A DNA stretch of 64,000 nt from Rhodoblastus acidophilus (GTDB lineage Bacteria > Pseudomonadota > Alphaproteobacteria > Rhizobiales > Beijerinckiaceae), in assembly GCF_025961575.1 (NCBI RefSeq), contig NZ_JAOQNX010000007.1, positions 114,333-178,332 on the forward strand. Direction: 5' to 3'. Shown in pieces: positions 1-8,368 of the stretch; the stretch's first letter is position 1, and every line of letters begins with the position of its first letter. The notes beneath the pieces were generated by a model, which searched no databases, was not told the DNA's origin, and worked only from the letters and a program-made list of their open reading frames with translations. Made by a program: the position numbers and the translations under genes.

Positions 1-343
1 TCCCGTCGAACAGCAAGGTGAGGCGCTTGTCCTTGTCGGCGCCGGCCTCTTTGGCGAAAGCGTCGATCAACGGCCCCGCCTCGTCCAAGGGCGTGCGCCG
101 CGACGCCAGTTTGCGCGCCAGCGCCGCGACTTGCGCATCGTCGTCCCAGCGCCCCGAAACCTCAGGCCCCGCCCAGATCGCCGCGCGGCTGATCGCCCCG
201 GTCTTGCGCTGCTGACACGGCCAGTCGTCGTCGACGGGCGGGCCGCCGGCCAGCGCCGGCGTGGCGAAGAGGAGCAGGGCGGCGGCCAGGAGCCTGGACC
301 GCCCTCGTGCTTCGAGACGGCCCTTGCAGGGCCTCCTCAGCAT
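1..343 (-). CDS. Exported protein of unknown function, cut by the window edge
   Basis: The reading frame runs off the left edge, so only the N-terminal ~114 residues are visible. A basic n-region, a hydrophobic stretch (LLAAALLLFATPALA) and an Ala-Gly-Gly cleavage region form a classical signal peptide, so the product should be periplasmic or outer membrane. I chose ATG at 343; an in-frame ATG at 367 is also possible, and neither has a strong ribosome binding site. The mature part begins with a DDDWPCQQRK segment and is acidic and helical-looking. It follows the beta-propeller gene by a short gap on the same strand, so it is probably part of the PQQ-accessory operon. I do not recognise the family. 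Oddly, its n-region is encoded by a dispersed repeat (307-347). Confidence 0.7.
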   Translation of the reverse strand, partial: MLRRPCKGRLEARGRSRLLAAALLLFATPALAGGPPVDDDWPCQQRKTGAISRAAIWAGPEVSGRWDDDAQVAALARKLASRRTPLDEAGPLIDAFAKEAGADKDKRLTLLFDG

Positions 344-347
344 GAGG
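307..347. repeat. Dispersed palindromic repeat, family A (single arm)
   Basis: Core TTCGAGACGGC...GCCTCCTCA.CATGAGG. The same core recurs at 13611-13643 and, with both arms, at 41771-41880. This copy lies inside the start region of the partial exported protein. Confidence 0.65.
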
Positions 348-378
348 GCTAATTTATCTTTCGGCATGGCGGTCTGGC

Positions 379-1341
379 CTAGTTCGGCGCGGCGGCGACG
401 CCCAAAGGCGCCTGTCCCACCGGAATGGATTTGATCGCCTTCAACGCGGCGACATCGATGACGGTGACATCGTTGGAATTGCCATTGGCGGTGAACAGGT
501 ATTTTTCGTCTGGGGTCAGCGCCATGTGCCAGACGCGCTGTCCCACCAGAATATATTTGCGGATTTCAAAGGTCTCGGCATCGACCACGGCGACGCGATT
601 GGCGGGGCCGAGCGCGACAAACACGGTCTTGCCGTCGCCGGTGACGCGCATGCCCACCGGCTGCACCTCCTCGCGGGTCAGGCCGGGCACGTCGAAGCGC
701 AATTTCTTGACGATTTGATGCGTCTTGGCGTCGATCACCGACACGGTTCCGCCGACCTCGGAACTCACCCACAATTTCGAGCCGTCCGGCGTGAACAGAG
801 CGTAGCGCGGGCGCTTGTCGACCAGCACATTGTCGATGCGGGCAAAGGTCTTGGCGTCGATGAAATGCGCCATATTGGTGGTCTCGGAGGTGTTGACCAG
901 CACGGCGCCGTCGGGGCTGAGCGCCATGCCCTCGGGCTCGACGCCCACAGGCACATTGGCGATCACCTGGTTCTTTTTGACATCGAGCACTGTGACCTGG
1001 GCATTGTCCTCGTTGGCGATATAGAGCAGGTCGCCGGCGGCGTTCATGGCGAATTGTTCCGGGTCCGGCCCGGATTCCAGCGTGCGCAACAGCTTCATCG
1101 ACGCGGTGTCGAAAACCTGAATGCCGTCCTCGTCGCTGGCGCAGACATAGAGCCATTTGCCGTCCGGGCTCACCCGCACCCCGCGCGGCCGGCGCCCCGC
1201 CTTGACGGTCTGGGTCACGGCGAGCGTGTCGCTGTCGATCACGGAAATATCGTTGGATTTTTCATTGGTGACATAGATGCGCGTCGCGCCGGCGGGGCTC
1301 GCGAACAGACAGGCGACAAGGGCAAGGCGCAAGGCGATCAT
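379..1341 (-). CDS. PQQ-dependent catabolism-associated YVTN beta-propeller protein
   Basis: A 320-residue exported protein with a signal peptide (residues 1-19) followed by repeated YVTN-type blades: phrases such as RIYVTNEKSNDISVID, LLYIANEDNAQVTVLD and YLFTANGNSNDVTVID recur about every 42 residues, giving a seven-bladed propeller. It matches the family found beside PQQ alcohol dehydrogenases (TIGR03866-like). Its biochemical role is not established; a periplasmic scaffold or cofactor-handling function is inferred. Its ATG overlaps the stop of the preceding substrate-binding-like gene by 4 bases (1338-1341), which implies translational coupling. Length is normal for the family and nothing is broken. 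Confidence 0.9.
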   Translation of the reverse strand: MIALRLALVACLFASPAGATRIYVTNEKSNDISVIDSDTLAVTQTVKAGRRPRGVRVSPDGKWLYVCASDEDGIQVFDTASMKLLRTLESGPDPEQFAMNAAGDLLYIANEDNAQVTVLDVKKNQVIANVPVGVEPEGMALSPDGAVLVNTSETTNMAHFIDAKTFARIDNVLVDKRPRYALFTPDGSKLWVSSEVGGTVSVIDAKTHQIVKKLRFDVPGLTREEVQPVGMRVTGDGKTVFVALGPANRVAVVDAETFEIRKYILVGQRVWHMALTPDEKYLFTANGNSNDVTVIDVAALKAIKSIPVGQAPLGVAAAPN

Positions 1342-2555
1342 GGTTTTCCCGATTTGCAGGCGCTTTCGGTCTCATCGACGCCCAGGGTGTCCAGCGTGTT
1401 CCGTTGGTGCAGAAAGCCCGGTTGCGGGGCGAGACCGATCAGCGATTTCGGCTGCGCCAACAAAATGGCCTGGCGCAATTGCCGGTCCCAGGGCCGGAAA
1501 CTCGCCGCCGCGCCCTTGAAAATGGCGAGGGTGAAGTTCGGGCCTTGCAAGGTCGCGGCGATCTTTTGCGGGTCGGCGTCGCGCAGCTCGGTGACCGCCT
1601 CGCCGATGGCGCGCACGGCGATCCAGGCCTGGTAGTCGATGGGCCGCATCCGCCGCTTGGTCATCCGCAAAAAGCGGTTTTGCAATTGCTCGGCGCCGTA
1701 GGCGGTGTGGGTGGGATGCCAGGACACGGGGGTCAGCCCTTGCGTGCCCGCGACCAGACGCGGCTCGGAGGTGCGATACAAAATATAGTCGCCGAAATCC
1801 TCGGCCTCGTCGGCGACGACGATCATGTCGGCCTCGACGCCGCGCGCAAAAGTCAGCGCTTCGGCTTGGGTGATCGCGTCTGAGCGGGCGCGGGCGAGCG
1901 GCCCGAAGGTCCAGGGTTTTTCCGCGACAATTTTTGCGCCGAATTTTTTCGCCGCGGCGCGCACGGCGTCGGCGTCAGCGAGGTCGTCGGCGTTGGGCCC
2001 GGGCACAAGCAGGATTTTGCTCCAGCGGCGCACGGCGAGATATTGGAACAGCGCGTCGGTGAGCATGGCCCGGCTCGGCGCGGTATGGAACAGGTTTGGA
2101 CGGCACTCGGCGCCGCGCAAAAAATCGTCTTGCGCCCCCGCGTTGAACAACAGTGCGCCCTGCGCCTTCAGCGCATCGGCGAGCGCCAGCGTCTCCTGCG
2201 CCGGCAGCGCGCTGACGAACAATTTTTTCCCCTGCGCCAGCAGCGGTTTGACGGCCTCCGCCGGCTTGTCGTCCTCGCCCAGCTCGACGTTTTGCAAGTC
2301 AAAAACCTGGTTGAGGAACGCGCCCGTTGTGGCGTTTTCCTGCAACGCCAGTTTGGCTCCATCAAACCCTTCGCCGGGCGGCGGAGGGTCAAGCACATAG
2401 GGCGGGGACGGCGGTCGGGCGTGGGAAACAAAAACGATTTCGACCGTTAACGGCGGCTCGGCGGCGGCCGCGGCATAACCCAACGTAAGACTGGCGAGGG
2501 CCAAAGCGCGGCCGAGACGCCGGAGGGCGGATAAGCCGGGCATTGCTTGCGTCAT
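1338..2555 (-). CDS. ABC-type substrate-binding-like protein of the PQQ alcohol dehydrogenase system
   Basis: A 405-residue protein with a signal peptide (about residues 1-32) and a mature part resembling periplasmic branched-chain amino acid receptor folds. It begins with a EIVFVSHARPPSP segment and has internal LLVPGPNADD and MIVVADEAEDFGDYILYRT segments. This is the family seen next to PQQ-dependent alcohol dehydrogenases (TIGR03863-like), usually with an ABC ATPase and permease. Those partners are not in the window but could lie beyond the left edge. Ligand unknown. It is the first gene of a minus-strand operon and overlaps the beta-propeller gene by ATGA. It is divergent from gfa. Confidence 0.85.
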   Translation of the reverse strand: MTQAMPGLSALRRLGRALALASLTLGYAAAAAEPPLTVEIVFVSHARPPSPPYVLDPPPPGEGFDGAKLALQENATTGAFLNQVFDLQNVELGEDDKPAEAVKPLLAQGKKLFVSALPAQETLALADALKAQGALLFNAGAQDDFLRGAECRPNLFHTAPSRAMLTDALFQYLAVRRWSKILLVPGPNADDLADADAVRAAAKKFGAKIVAEKPWTFGPLARARSDAITQAEALTFARGVEADMIVVADEAEDFGDYILYRTSEPRLVAGTQGLTPVSWHPTHTAYGAEQLQNRFLRMTKRRMRPIDYQAWIAVRAIGEAVTELRDADPQKIAATLQGPNFTLAIFKGAAASFRPWDRQLRQAILLAQPKSLIGLAPQPGFLHQRNTLDTLGVDETESACKSGKP

Positions 2556-2874
2556 GCCAAAGAATTGAACGCATTATTTCTAAGCCGTCAATGTGAAAAT
2601 CATAAGAGATTACTAAGACGCGCGCCCATGCGGCGCAGGAAGCGTCGTGCCATACTCATCGTGCGATAGTCTAGCCGCAGTATGGAATGTTTTCGCGGTA
2701 GCGTTCGTGGAATTGACGCCTTTTGATTGACGAATGCTTGCGGGACAACCGCACGCGAAAGTGGAGGCTTCGGCGATGCTGAAACAGCTCATGAAACTCT
2801 TCGGTGGCTCCGGGGACGATGCGGCCCCCGCGGCTGGGAATGCGACATCCACAATGACCCGCAGGGAGGGGCCC
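2556..2874. other. Intergenic region between divergent genes
   Basis: This 319-base stretch separates the minus-strand PQQ accessory operon from gfa. The gfa frame stays open upstream to an ATG at 2734, but the encoded extension (Ala/Gly/Asp-rich) is unlike the Gfa family. I therefore regard the stretch as mainly leader and promoter sequence. No convincing operator or terminator is visible. Confidence 0.5.
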
Positions 2875-3444
2875 ATGCTCAAGCTTCATCCGTCCATCGA
2901 CAACGGACTGAGGAGAGGAAGCGCCAGTTTCGCTGGCGGAACGCTGAGCTGCAAATGCGCCAGCAATCCGGTGAACGTGCAGATCACCGGCAATGTCGCC
3001 CACAACCACGCCTGCGGCTGCACCAAATGCTGGAAGCCCGACGGCGCGGTGTTTTCCGTGGTCGCGGTGGTGTCGCGCGACAATCTCCGTGTGATCTCGG
3101 GCAACGAAAAGCTCCATGTCGTCGATCCCTCCGCGACCATCCAGCGCCACGCCTGCCGCGACTGCGGCGTGCATATGTATGGCCGGATCGAGAACAAGAA
3201 CCATCCGTTCTACGGCCTCGACTTCGTCCACACCGAACTGTCGCGCGAGCAGGGCTGGCAGGAGCCGCAATTCGCCGCCTTCGTCTCGTCGATCATCGAA
3301 TCCGGCTTCCCGCCGTCCAAGATGGGCGATGTGCGGGCGCAGCTGAAGTCGATCGGCCTGGAGCCCTACGACTGCCTGTCGCCGCCGCTGATGGACGCCA
3401 TCGCCACCCATGTCGCCAAGGCCGCGGGCAAGCTGGCGGCGTGA
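2875..3444 (+). CDS. gfa: Glutathione-dependent formaldehyde-activating enzyme (Gfa)
   Basis: This enzyme promotes condensation of formaldehyde with glutathione to S-hydroxymethylglutathione in the cytoplasm. With the start at 2875 it has 189 residues, close to the ~190 of characterised Gfa. The Gfa/CENP-V zinc-binding cysteines are all present: C26 and C28 (CKC), C47/C49/C52 (CGCTKC) and C94/C97 (CRDC). The start was chosen because the family begins with a [14 protein letters not shown] segment and an AGGGAGGG ribosome binding site lies just upstream. The frame is open back to 2734, giving a possible 47-residue extension. It lies 266 bases before fghA on the same strand, and frmA at 11991 completes the pathway. 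Confidence 0.93.
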   Translation: MLKLHPSIDNGLRRGSASFAGGTLSCKCASNPVNVQITGNVAHNHACGCTKCWKPDGAVFSVVAVVSRDNLRVISGNEKLHVVDPSATIQRHACRDCGVHMYGRIENKNHPFYGLDFVHTELSREQGWQEPQFAAFVSSIIESGFPPSKMGDVRAQLKSIGLEPYDCLSPPLMDAIATHVAKAAGKLAA

Positions 3445-3504
3445 TGCATTTTTGAGACCTTTTTGGGCGTCGGCGCTTGCGCCGACGCTTTCTTTTCAAA
3501 AGTC

Positions 3505-3670
3505 TCCCCGTCATGCCCGTGCGCGCGGATCGTCATCCGCGGATGTCCGGGCAACCACGCCACGAGGCCGCACGCGGATCCACAACGGCCGCGGCGCTTC
3601 GGGCGTTCTTTTCCAGGGTGGCGCGCTCCATGCTGGCGTGGATGGCCGGGACAAGCCCGGCCATGACGGC
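3505..3670. repeat. Dispersed intergenic repeat with inverted ends (family B)
   Basis: The stretch between gfa and fghA begins with CGTCATGCCCG and ends with a perfect 9-bp palindrome, ATGGCCGGG-ACAAG-CCCGGCCAT (3642-3664), followed by GACG. The ends CGTCATG/CATGACG are inverted. The sequence type 'GGATGGCCGGGACAAGCCCGGCCATGACG' is familiar from intergenic repeats in Rhizobiales. It is not part of fghA although the frame reads through it. Confidence 0.65.
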
Positions 3671-3710
3671 GGAAGGGACCGCGCCAACCTTCTGCAACTC
3701 TGGAGCATTC

Positions 3711-4541
3711 ATGGAAACTATTTCCACCAACAAGTCCCATGGCGGCGTGCAGGGCGTCTATCGCCACGAGTCCCGCGAAACCAAGACCCCCATGACGTTC
3801 AGCGTCTTCGTCCCCCCGCAGGCGGCGACGGCAAAAGTCCCGGTTTTATGGTATCTGTCGGGCCTCACCTGCACCCACGCCAATGTCACGGAAAAGGGTG
3901 AGTTTCGCGCGGCGGCGGCGCAGCATGGGGTGATCATCGTCTGTCCCGACACCTCGCCGCGCGGCGACGATGTGCCCGACGAAAAGGACAATTGGCAGTT
4001 CGGCTCCGGGGCCGGCTTTTATCTCGACGCGACGCAAGCGCCCTATGATCGCAATTATCGGATGTATTCCTATGTCACTGAGGAACTGCCGCGGCTGATC
4101 GCCGAAAATTTTCCGGCCGACATGGCGCGTCAGGGCGTTTTCGGCCATTCCATGGGCGGCCATGGCGCGCTGACGCTGGCGCTCAAACATCCCGACCGTT
4201 TCAAGAGCTGCTCGGCCTTCGCGCCGATCGTGCAGCCGTCGACCAGCGACTGGTCGATCCCCGCGCTCACCAAATTTTTGGGGCCGGACGAGGCGAATTG
4301 GCGCGCCTATGACGCCACCCTGCTGATCGAAGACGGCAAAAAATTCAACGCCTTTCTGGTGGACCAGGGCGCCGGAGACTCCTTCCTGCAAAAAGGCCTC
4401 AAACCCTGGCTGCTGGAGGAGGCGTGTCAAAAAGCCGGGATTCCGCTCACGCTCAACATGCGCGAGGGCTATGACCATTCCTATTATTTCATCTCGACCT
4501 TCATGGCCGACCACATCGCCTGGCACAGGGCGCGGCTCTAG
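3711..4541 (+). CDS. fghA: S-formylglutathione hydrolase
   Basis: Hydrolyses S-formylglutathione to formate and glutathione, the last step of glutathione-linked formaldehyde oxidation. It is an alpha/beta-hydrolase of the esterase D family with 276 residues, normal for the family. The nucleophile S147 sits in GHSMGGHG; D223 (QGAGDSF) and H256 (YDHSYYF) complete the triad. The family signature YLSGLTCTHANVTEK is present at about residues 48-62. The frame is open upstream to 3477, but that part translates a dispersed repeat; METISTNKS at 3711 aligns with the usual N-terminus. It is downstream of gfa and probably co-expressed with it unless the repeat between them interrupts transcription. Confidence 0.95.
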   Translation: METISTNKSHGGVQGVYRHESRETKTPMTFSVFVPPQAATAKVPVLWYLSGLTCTHANVTEKGEFRAAAAQHGVIIVCPDTSPRGDDVPDEKDNWQFGSGAGFYLDATQAPYDRNYRMYSYVTEELPRLIAENFPADMARQGVFGHSMGGHGALTLALKHPDRFKSCSAFAPIVQPSTSDWSIPALTKFLGPDEANWRAYDATLLIEDGKKFNAFLVDQGAGDSFLQKGLKPWLLEEACQKAGIPLTLNMREGYDHSYYFISTFMADHIAWHRARL

Positions 4542-4557
4542 CCGCGCCCCCGCCTGA

Positions 4558-5385
4558 TCACATCACATAGACGATTTCGAACGTGTCGGGATCGATGATG
4601 ACGATGTCGCCACGGATGCGCACGACCTTGTAAGAGCGCCAGGCCGGGACGACTTCGACGATGGAGGTGGGCACGGGCTCCCAATATTCGGTCACCGTGC
4701 GCGGAATGCTCGTGCCGACCCGCACATTGGTGATGTTGATGTCGCGCGCCTCCCTGATGCTGGCGCCGCGGAAGCTGCTGCGGACGCGGGTCTGCTGCTC
4801 GGTCGACAGATGCGCCGAGGCGCCGCCGCGCTCGCCGCCTTCACGCTCCGCGCCCTTGGTCCGATCGCCACGGTCGTAGTCCGCGCCCTTTCCCTTCTCG
4901 CCACGGTCGTAGTCGGCGCCTTTCGAGCCTTTCTCGCCGTGCTCGTATTCGGCGCCCTTGGCCTTGTCGCCACGCTCATGCTCGGCGGCTTTGCCCTTCT
5001 CGCCGCGCTCGTTCTCGGCGCCTTTCGCCTTGTCGCCGCGCTCATGCTCGGCGGCTTTGCCCTTCTCGCCGTGCTCGGTCTCCGCGCCCTTGGCCTTGTC
5101 GCCGCGCATTTCGTCGCCGGATTTCTCTCCGGCGCGCTGGCGCATCTCGCCGCCCTTTTCGCCGGATTGCGAATGCGCGCCGCCGCCCTTCATCTCGCCG
5201 CCGGCGCCGCCGCCTTTCGTCTCGCTGCCGCCGCCCCCGCCGCGCATTTCGCCGCCAGACCCGCCCGCTCCAGGCGAGGCGCCGGCCCCGCCCATTCCGC
5301 CGCCGGCGCCGCCTTGCTGGGCCGAAACAGAAGGCGCGAAAGCAAGGCCGATGATCGCGGTAGCCGCCAGTAATGACCTGCGCAT
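4558..5385 (-). CDS. Exported repetitive DUF1236 protein
   Basis: A 275-residue protein with a clear signal peptide (cleavage after SVSA, residue ~23). A Gly/Ser-rich segment follows, then a highly charged low-complexity tract (about residues 75-185) built from repeats of the type EHERGDKAKGAE and EHGEKGK. The last ~85 residues resemble DUF1236, with a TEYWEPVPTSIVEVVP-type segment common in Rhizobiales periplasmic proteins. ATG at 5385 has a GGAGGA ribosome binding site. The charged repeats should be disordered and could bind metals or the envelope; this is inference. It follows the SoxYZ-like gene on the same strand after a gap of about 110 bases, so it may be a separate unit. Confidence 0.85.
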   Translation of the reverse strand: MRRSLLAATAIIGLAFAPSVSAQQGGAGGGMGGAGASPGAGGSGGEMRGGGGGSETKGGGAGGEMKGGGAHSQSGEKGGEMRQRAGEKSGDEMRGDKAKGAETEHGEKGKAAEHERGDKAKGAENERGEKGKAAEHERGDKAKGAEYEHGEKGSKGADYDRGEKGKGADYDRGDRTKGAEREGGERGGASAHLSTEQQTRVRSSFRGASIREARDINITNVRVGTSIPRTVTEYWEPVPTSIVEVVPAWRSYKVVRIRGDIVIIDPDTFEIVYVM

Positions 5386-5494
5386 GGTTTGTCCTCCGAG
5401 AAAAAGAGGACAAAGGCGTAAGCGCGCCAGAAGTTCGGCTGTGCAATAAGCGTCGCCGCAGAAAAACTTTTCCGGGCTTCGCGGAACCGCGAAC

Positions 5495-6283
5495 TCAGTA
5501 AGCGGCGCCGTCCGCGTCGAAAGTCTGGGCGTAGGCGGCGCCGGTCGAATCCTTTGCTTCGATTCGCACCGGCTGGCCGTTGGCGACATAGCTGAAGCGG
5601 AAGGTGGGGTCCTCGGACAGCGAAATGCCGTTCTCCATCGAGAACAACAGTTTTTCTCCCTGGAGCACCCGCACCTGCGTCACATACCAAGCCGGCGTAT
5701 ACATGCGGGTGAGCTGATCCATCTGCATGCCGGAATAATTGGGATGACGGATCATCGCCTGCGCCTCGGCCATGCCCTGCCCGGCAAAAGTGCGAAAACG
5801 CATTTTGCCAATATTGGCCTTGGCCTCCTCGGGGTTTTTCGACGCCGGCGCCGAACAGCCGCCCGCCGCCTTCACAAAAACCTTGACCATATGCAGGGCG
5901 CCGCTTTCGCTTTCGGCGATCACCCGCACATAGGAATAGGAATTGACCCGCAGACGCAGGGCGAAATCGAAGACCCCCGCATCCTCGCCACGCCTCAGCG
6001 TGGTGGCGAGCGGCGAAGGATTTTCGTCGACGATCACGGTCGCGGCGACCACCCTGTCGCCCTTTTCGCGCGCGGAAAACTTGAGTTGCACCGGGACCAT
6101 CGCGGCGTCCTCGGCGCGAGCCGGCGCATCCAGCGTCACATAACCGGGCGCCTCGTCGATGGGCTTTTCGCCAAAAAACATCGGCTTGAGGCCAATCCAG
6201 GTGTCCTCGTTCGGCGCGGTCTGCGCATGGGCGGCGACGGGCAGAAGCAGGGCGCATTGCAGCAGCAGGCGACGGTTCGGCAT
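5495..6283 (-). CDS. Quinoprotein dehydrogenase-associated SoxYZ-like carrier
   Basis: A 262-residue exported protein with a signal peptide ending in HAQ (residues ~1-21). The first half resembles SoxY (VPVQLKFSARE... VNSYSYVRVIAES) and the second half SoxZ (MRMYTPAWYV-like region, then RIEAKDSTG). This SoxYZ fusion-like family is found beside PQQ methanol and alcohol dehydrogenases (TIGR04557-like). Its carrier role is inferred from sulfur-oxidation homologues. SoxY proteins normally end in a GGCG(G) swinging arm; here the only comparable motif is the internal AAGGCSAP. ATG at 6283 has an AGGAGG ribosome binding site. It follows the CxxxCW gene by 17 bases, so it shares that operon. Confidence 0.88.
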   Translation of the reverse strand: MPNRRLLLQCALLLPVAAHAQTAPNEDTWIGLKPMFFGEKPIDEAPGYVTLDAPARAEDAAMVPVQLKFSAREKGDRVVAATVIVDENPSPLATTLRRGEDAGVFDFALRLRVNSYSYVRVIAESESGALHMVKVFVKAAGGCSAPASKNPEEAKANIGKMRFRTFAGQGMAEAQAMIRHPNYSGMQMDQLTRMYTPAWYVTQVRVLQGEKLLFSMENGISLSEDPTFRFSYVANGQPVRIEAKDSTGAAYAQTFDADGAAY

Positions 6284-6300
6284 GGCGGCCTCCTGGCCGG

Positions 6301-6828
6301 CTAACTTCCATAGGGTTTGATGGTTTCCATGGGCAGACCGGCGTCGCGCCAGCCCTCGACGCCCTCCGAAAACCACAGGATGTTCCGGTAGCCGTAAGCC
6401 TGGGCGCGGCGGGCCGCGTTCCACGACATCCAGCAATCGCGCTTGCAGAACACGACGATCTTTCGCGAGACATCGCCCGCCGTGAGCGCCGACAGCGACT
6501 GGCGGAAATAGGTATCGGTCTGGGCGGACAATTCGCCGCGCCCGACCTCCGGCAGCCAGATCGCGCCCTTGATGCTGACATGCGGCTTGTCGACGAACAG
6601 GATTTCCGGCGCCAGCCCTTTTGGCCGCGGCGCATGGGGCAGGACGTCGAGGAACAGAGCGCCGCCTTCCCACAGCGCCTTGGCCCGCGCCACATCGAGC
6701 GCGGGCTGGCCGTTCAGCGTGGCGGGCACGGGCGCCTGATAATCGTCGAGCCGGTAGGACGGCGGCTCGGCCGGCGCGGCGAAAGCCGAAAAAGTCAGGG
6801 CGAACAGGAGGAGCGCGGCCACCCTCAT
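6301..6828 (-). CDS. PQQ-dependent catabolism-associated rhodanese-like CxxxCW protein
   Basis: A 175-residue exported protein with a signal peptide (residues 1-18) and a rhodanese-like fold. The hallmark is CKRDCW at residues 128-133, followed by MSWNAARRA, the signature of the family found with PQQ alcohol dehydrogenases (TIGR03865-like). The first cysteine occupies the rhodanese active-loop position, suggesting redox or sulfur chemistry in the periplasm, but no substrate is known. Its ATG overlaps the stop of xoxJ by four bases (6825-6828). Length is normal. Confidence 0.9.
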   Translation of the reverse strand: MRVAALLLFALTFSAFAAPAEPPSYRLDDYQAPVPATLNGQPALDVARAKALWEGGALFLDVLPHAPRPKGLAPEILFVDKPHVSIKGAIWLPEVGRGELSAQTDTYFRQSLSALTAGDVSRKIVVFCKRDCWMSWNAARRAQAYGYRNILWFSEGVEGWRDAGLPMETIKPYGS

Positions 6829-7664
6829 TCCGCCCCCTCCCCGCGCGACACGGCGGCGCCAATGGGCGCGGCCTCGATCGGAACGAGCGGGACGCCATAG
6901 TCGCGCAACACCGCCTCGAAATCCGCCTTTCGCGCGCGGATCACATCATTGAGCCGATGTTTCCAGTCCAGTTCGTTGCGGCGGATGCCAAAGGCGATCC
7001 GGTAAGCAAGCGGCGGCCGCTGCTCCGCATGCAGCGGCGAGACGACCAGCGCCGGCTGCGCCTTTTTGGCGAAATAGCCGCCGATCGGCCCCCAAACCAC
7101 CAGCGCGTCGATGACGCCGGCCTCGACATCATGGACCGCCTCCTCGGCGGGCGAGGAAAAGCGGCGGTCCACCAGCAGGGCATAGCTCTTGGCCTTGTCC
7201 AGCAGGCCGAGGCGCAACAAATGGTCGGTGGGCGGCGTCGCCGCGATCACCCCGAGCTTGACCGTCTTCAGGCGCGGGTCGTCGAGGGTTTTGACCTCCT
7301 CGAGCCCGGAGCCGGGCCGCGACACCAGCACATAGGTCGAGGCGTAATAGGGATTGGAATGGTCGACCACATCGGAATTGGCGGCATAGCCAATGATCAG
7401 GTCGCACATGCCCTCGCCCAGCGAGTTGCGCACGAACCCGGGGCCTTGCGGCATCCAGTAATAGCGCAGCGGCAATTTCAATTCGTCGGCGACGATCTCG
7501 GCGATCCGGTTCTCAAACCCCTGTTTCGCCTTGTCGGAATAAGGCAGGTTGGCGGGATCGGCGCAGACGCGCAGTTTTTCCCGCGAGACCAGGTCCGGAC
7601 GGGTCTGCGCCGCAGCGCCGACGGAAACAAGGAGGGCGATCCCCAAGAACAGCGCGCGCATCAT
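6825..7664 (-). CDS. xoxJ: XoxJ, periplasmic substrate-binding-like partner of XoxF
   Basis: A 279-residue exported protein of the MoxJ/XoxJ type (TIGR03871-like), with the solute-binding fold of extracellular family 3. A signal peptide ends near AAAQ (residue ~20). The mature part opens with REKLRVCADPANLPYS, typical of the group, and has a cysteine pair (C34, C87) that could form a disulfide. XoxJ proteins are thought to help activate or mature the lanthanide methanol dehydrogenase rather than transport a solute. The gene lies six bases after xoxG, which supports an operon. No truncation. Confidence 0.92.
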   Translation of the reverse strand: MMRALFLGIALLVSVGAAAQTRPDLVSREKLRVCADPANLPYSDKAKQGFENRIAEIVADELKLPLRYYWMPQGPGFVRNSLGEGMCDLIIGYAANSDVVDHSNPYYASTYVLVSRPGSGLEEVKTLDDPRLKTVKLGVIAATPPTDHLLRLGLLDKAKSYALLVDRRFSSPAEEAVHDVEAGVIDALVVWGPIGGYFAKKAQPALVVSPLHAEQRPPLAYRIAFGIRRNELDWKHRLNDVIRARKADFEAVLRDYGVPLVPIEAAPIGAAVSRGEGAE

Positions 7665-7670
7665 GAAAAA

Positions 7671-8231
7671 TCAGCTCGGCGGACCCATGCAGGCGTTCAC
7701 CCCGTCCTCCCAGGTTTTGGGCTTGGGCTCCTTGGCGGGCGGGCGGCCGCGGCCGACGGCGTCATCGGAGCGCGCCTTGAGATAGATGTAGATGTCGTCG
7801 ATGAAGCACATCACATTCTTGTCGAGGCCGAGCGTCGGCATGACCTTTTCCTGTCCGTTTTCCAGGTTCTTGCGGCCATTGGCGACGGTGGAGAGGAAAT
7901 CGGCGTAGGACAGGGTTTTCAGCGAATTCGCCAGGGCCGGCGCATAGGAGGAGCCCATGCCGTCGGGGCCGTGGCAGCGCAGGCATTCCGCGCTGTAGCG
8001 CTGAAAACCGGAATAGGTGTACCAGTCGACCTTGCCGTCGGGACCGATCTTGTAGGTGGGCTCGCCATTGGCGTCGAAATATTTGCCGTCCTGGCTCGAC
8101 ACCGCCTTGTCGGACGCGGGTTTGTCGGACGCGGGTTTGTCCGCTTCAGCATAGGCCGGCGTCGCCAGGGCGAGCGCCGCGAGCGCGGCGAGGACGAGGC
8201 GCCCCGAGGTTTTCTGGACGAAATCAGTCAC
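7671..8231 (-). CDS. xoxG: XoxG, four-cysteine cytochrome c accepting electrons from XoxF
   Basis: A 186-residue periplasmic c-type cytochrome related to methanol metabolism (TIGR03874-like). One haem site, CLRCH at residues 83-87, and Met121 as probable distal ligand (VMPTLG) are visible. Two further cysteines (C132, C171) give the four-cysteine pattern. The frame is open upstream to 8372, but the signal peptide (RLVLAALAALALATPAYA) fits a GTG start at 8231; the ribosome binding site is weak and an ATG at 8309 is an alternative. It should pass electrons from XoxF to the respiratory chain. It is separated from xoxF by a hairpin terminator (8317-8350). Confidence 0.92.
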   Translation of the reverse strand: MTDFVQKTSGRLVLAALAALALATPAYAEADKPASDKPASDKAVSSQDGKYFDANGEPTYKIGPDGKVDWYTYSGFQRYSAECLRCHGPDGMGSSYAPALANSLKTLSYADFLSTVANGRKNLENGQEKVMPTLGLDKNVMCFIDDIYIYLKARSDDAVGRGRPPAKEPKPKTWEDGVNACMGPPS

Positions 8232-8316
8232 GACAACATTCCAATCAGCTGGGCGCGCGCGAACAAACTCTCCCGCGATAACACCGGGATCGGACAGACG
8301 TTGCGCCATGTCGGAA

Positions 8317-8350
8317 ACAAAAAGCCGGGCGGGCTCGACGCTCGCCCGGC
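8317..8350 (-). terminator. Intrinsic terminator between xoxF and xoxG
   Basis: Read on the minus strand: an 8-bp stem GCCGGGCG...CGCCCGGC (8350-8343 with 8331-8324) followed directly by TTTTTGTTT. It lies 19 bases past the xoxF stop and upstream of xoxG, so it should end most xoxF transcripts and lower xoxG expression. Confidence 0.75.
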
Positions 8351-8368
8351 GATGGGGCTTTGCGACGA

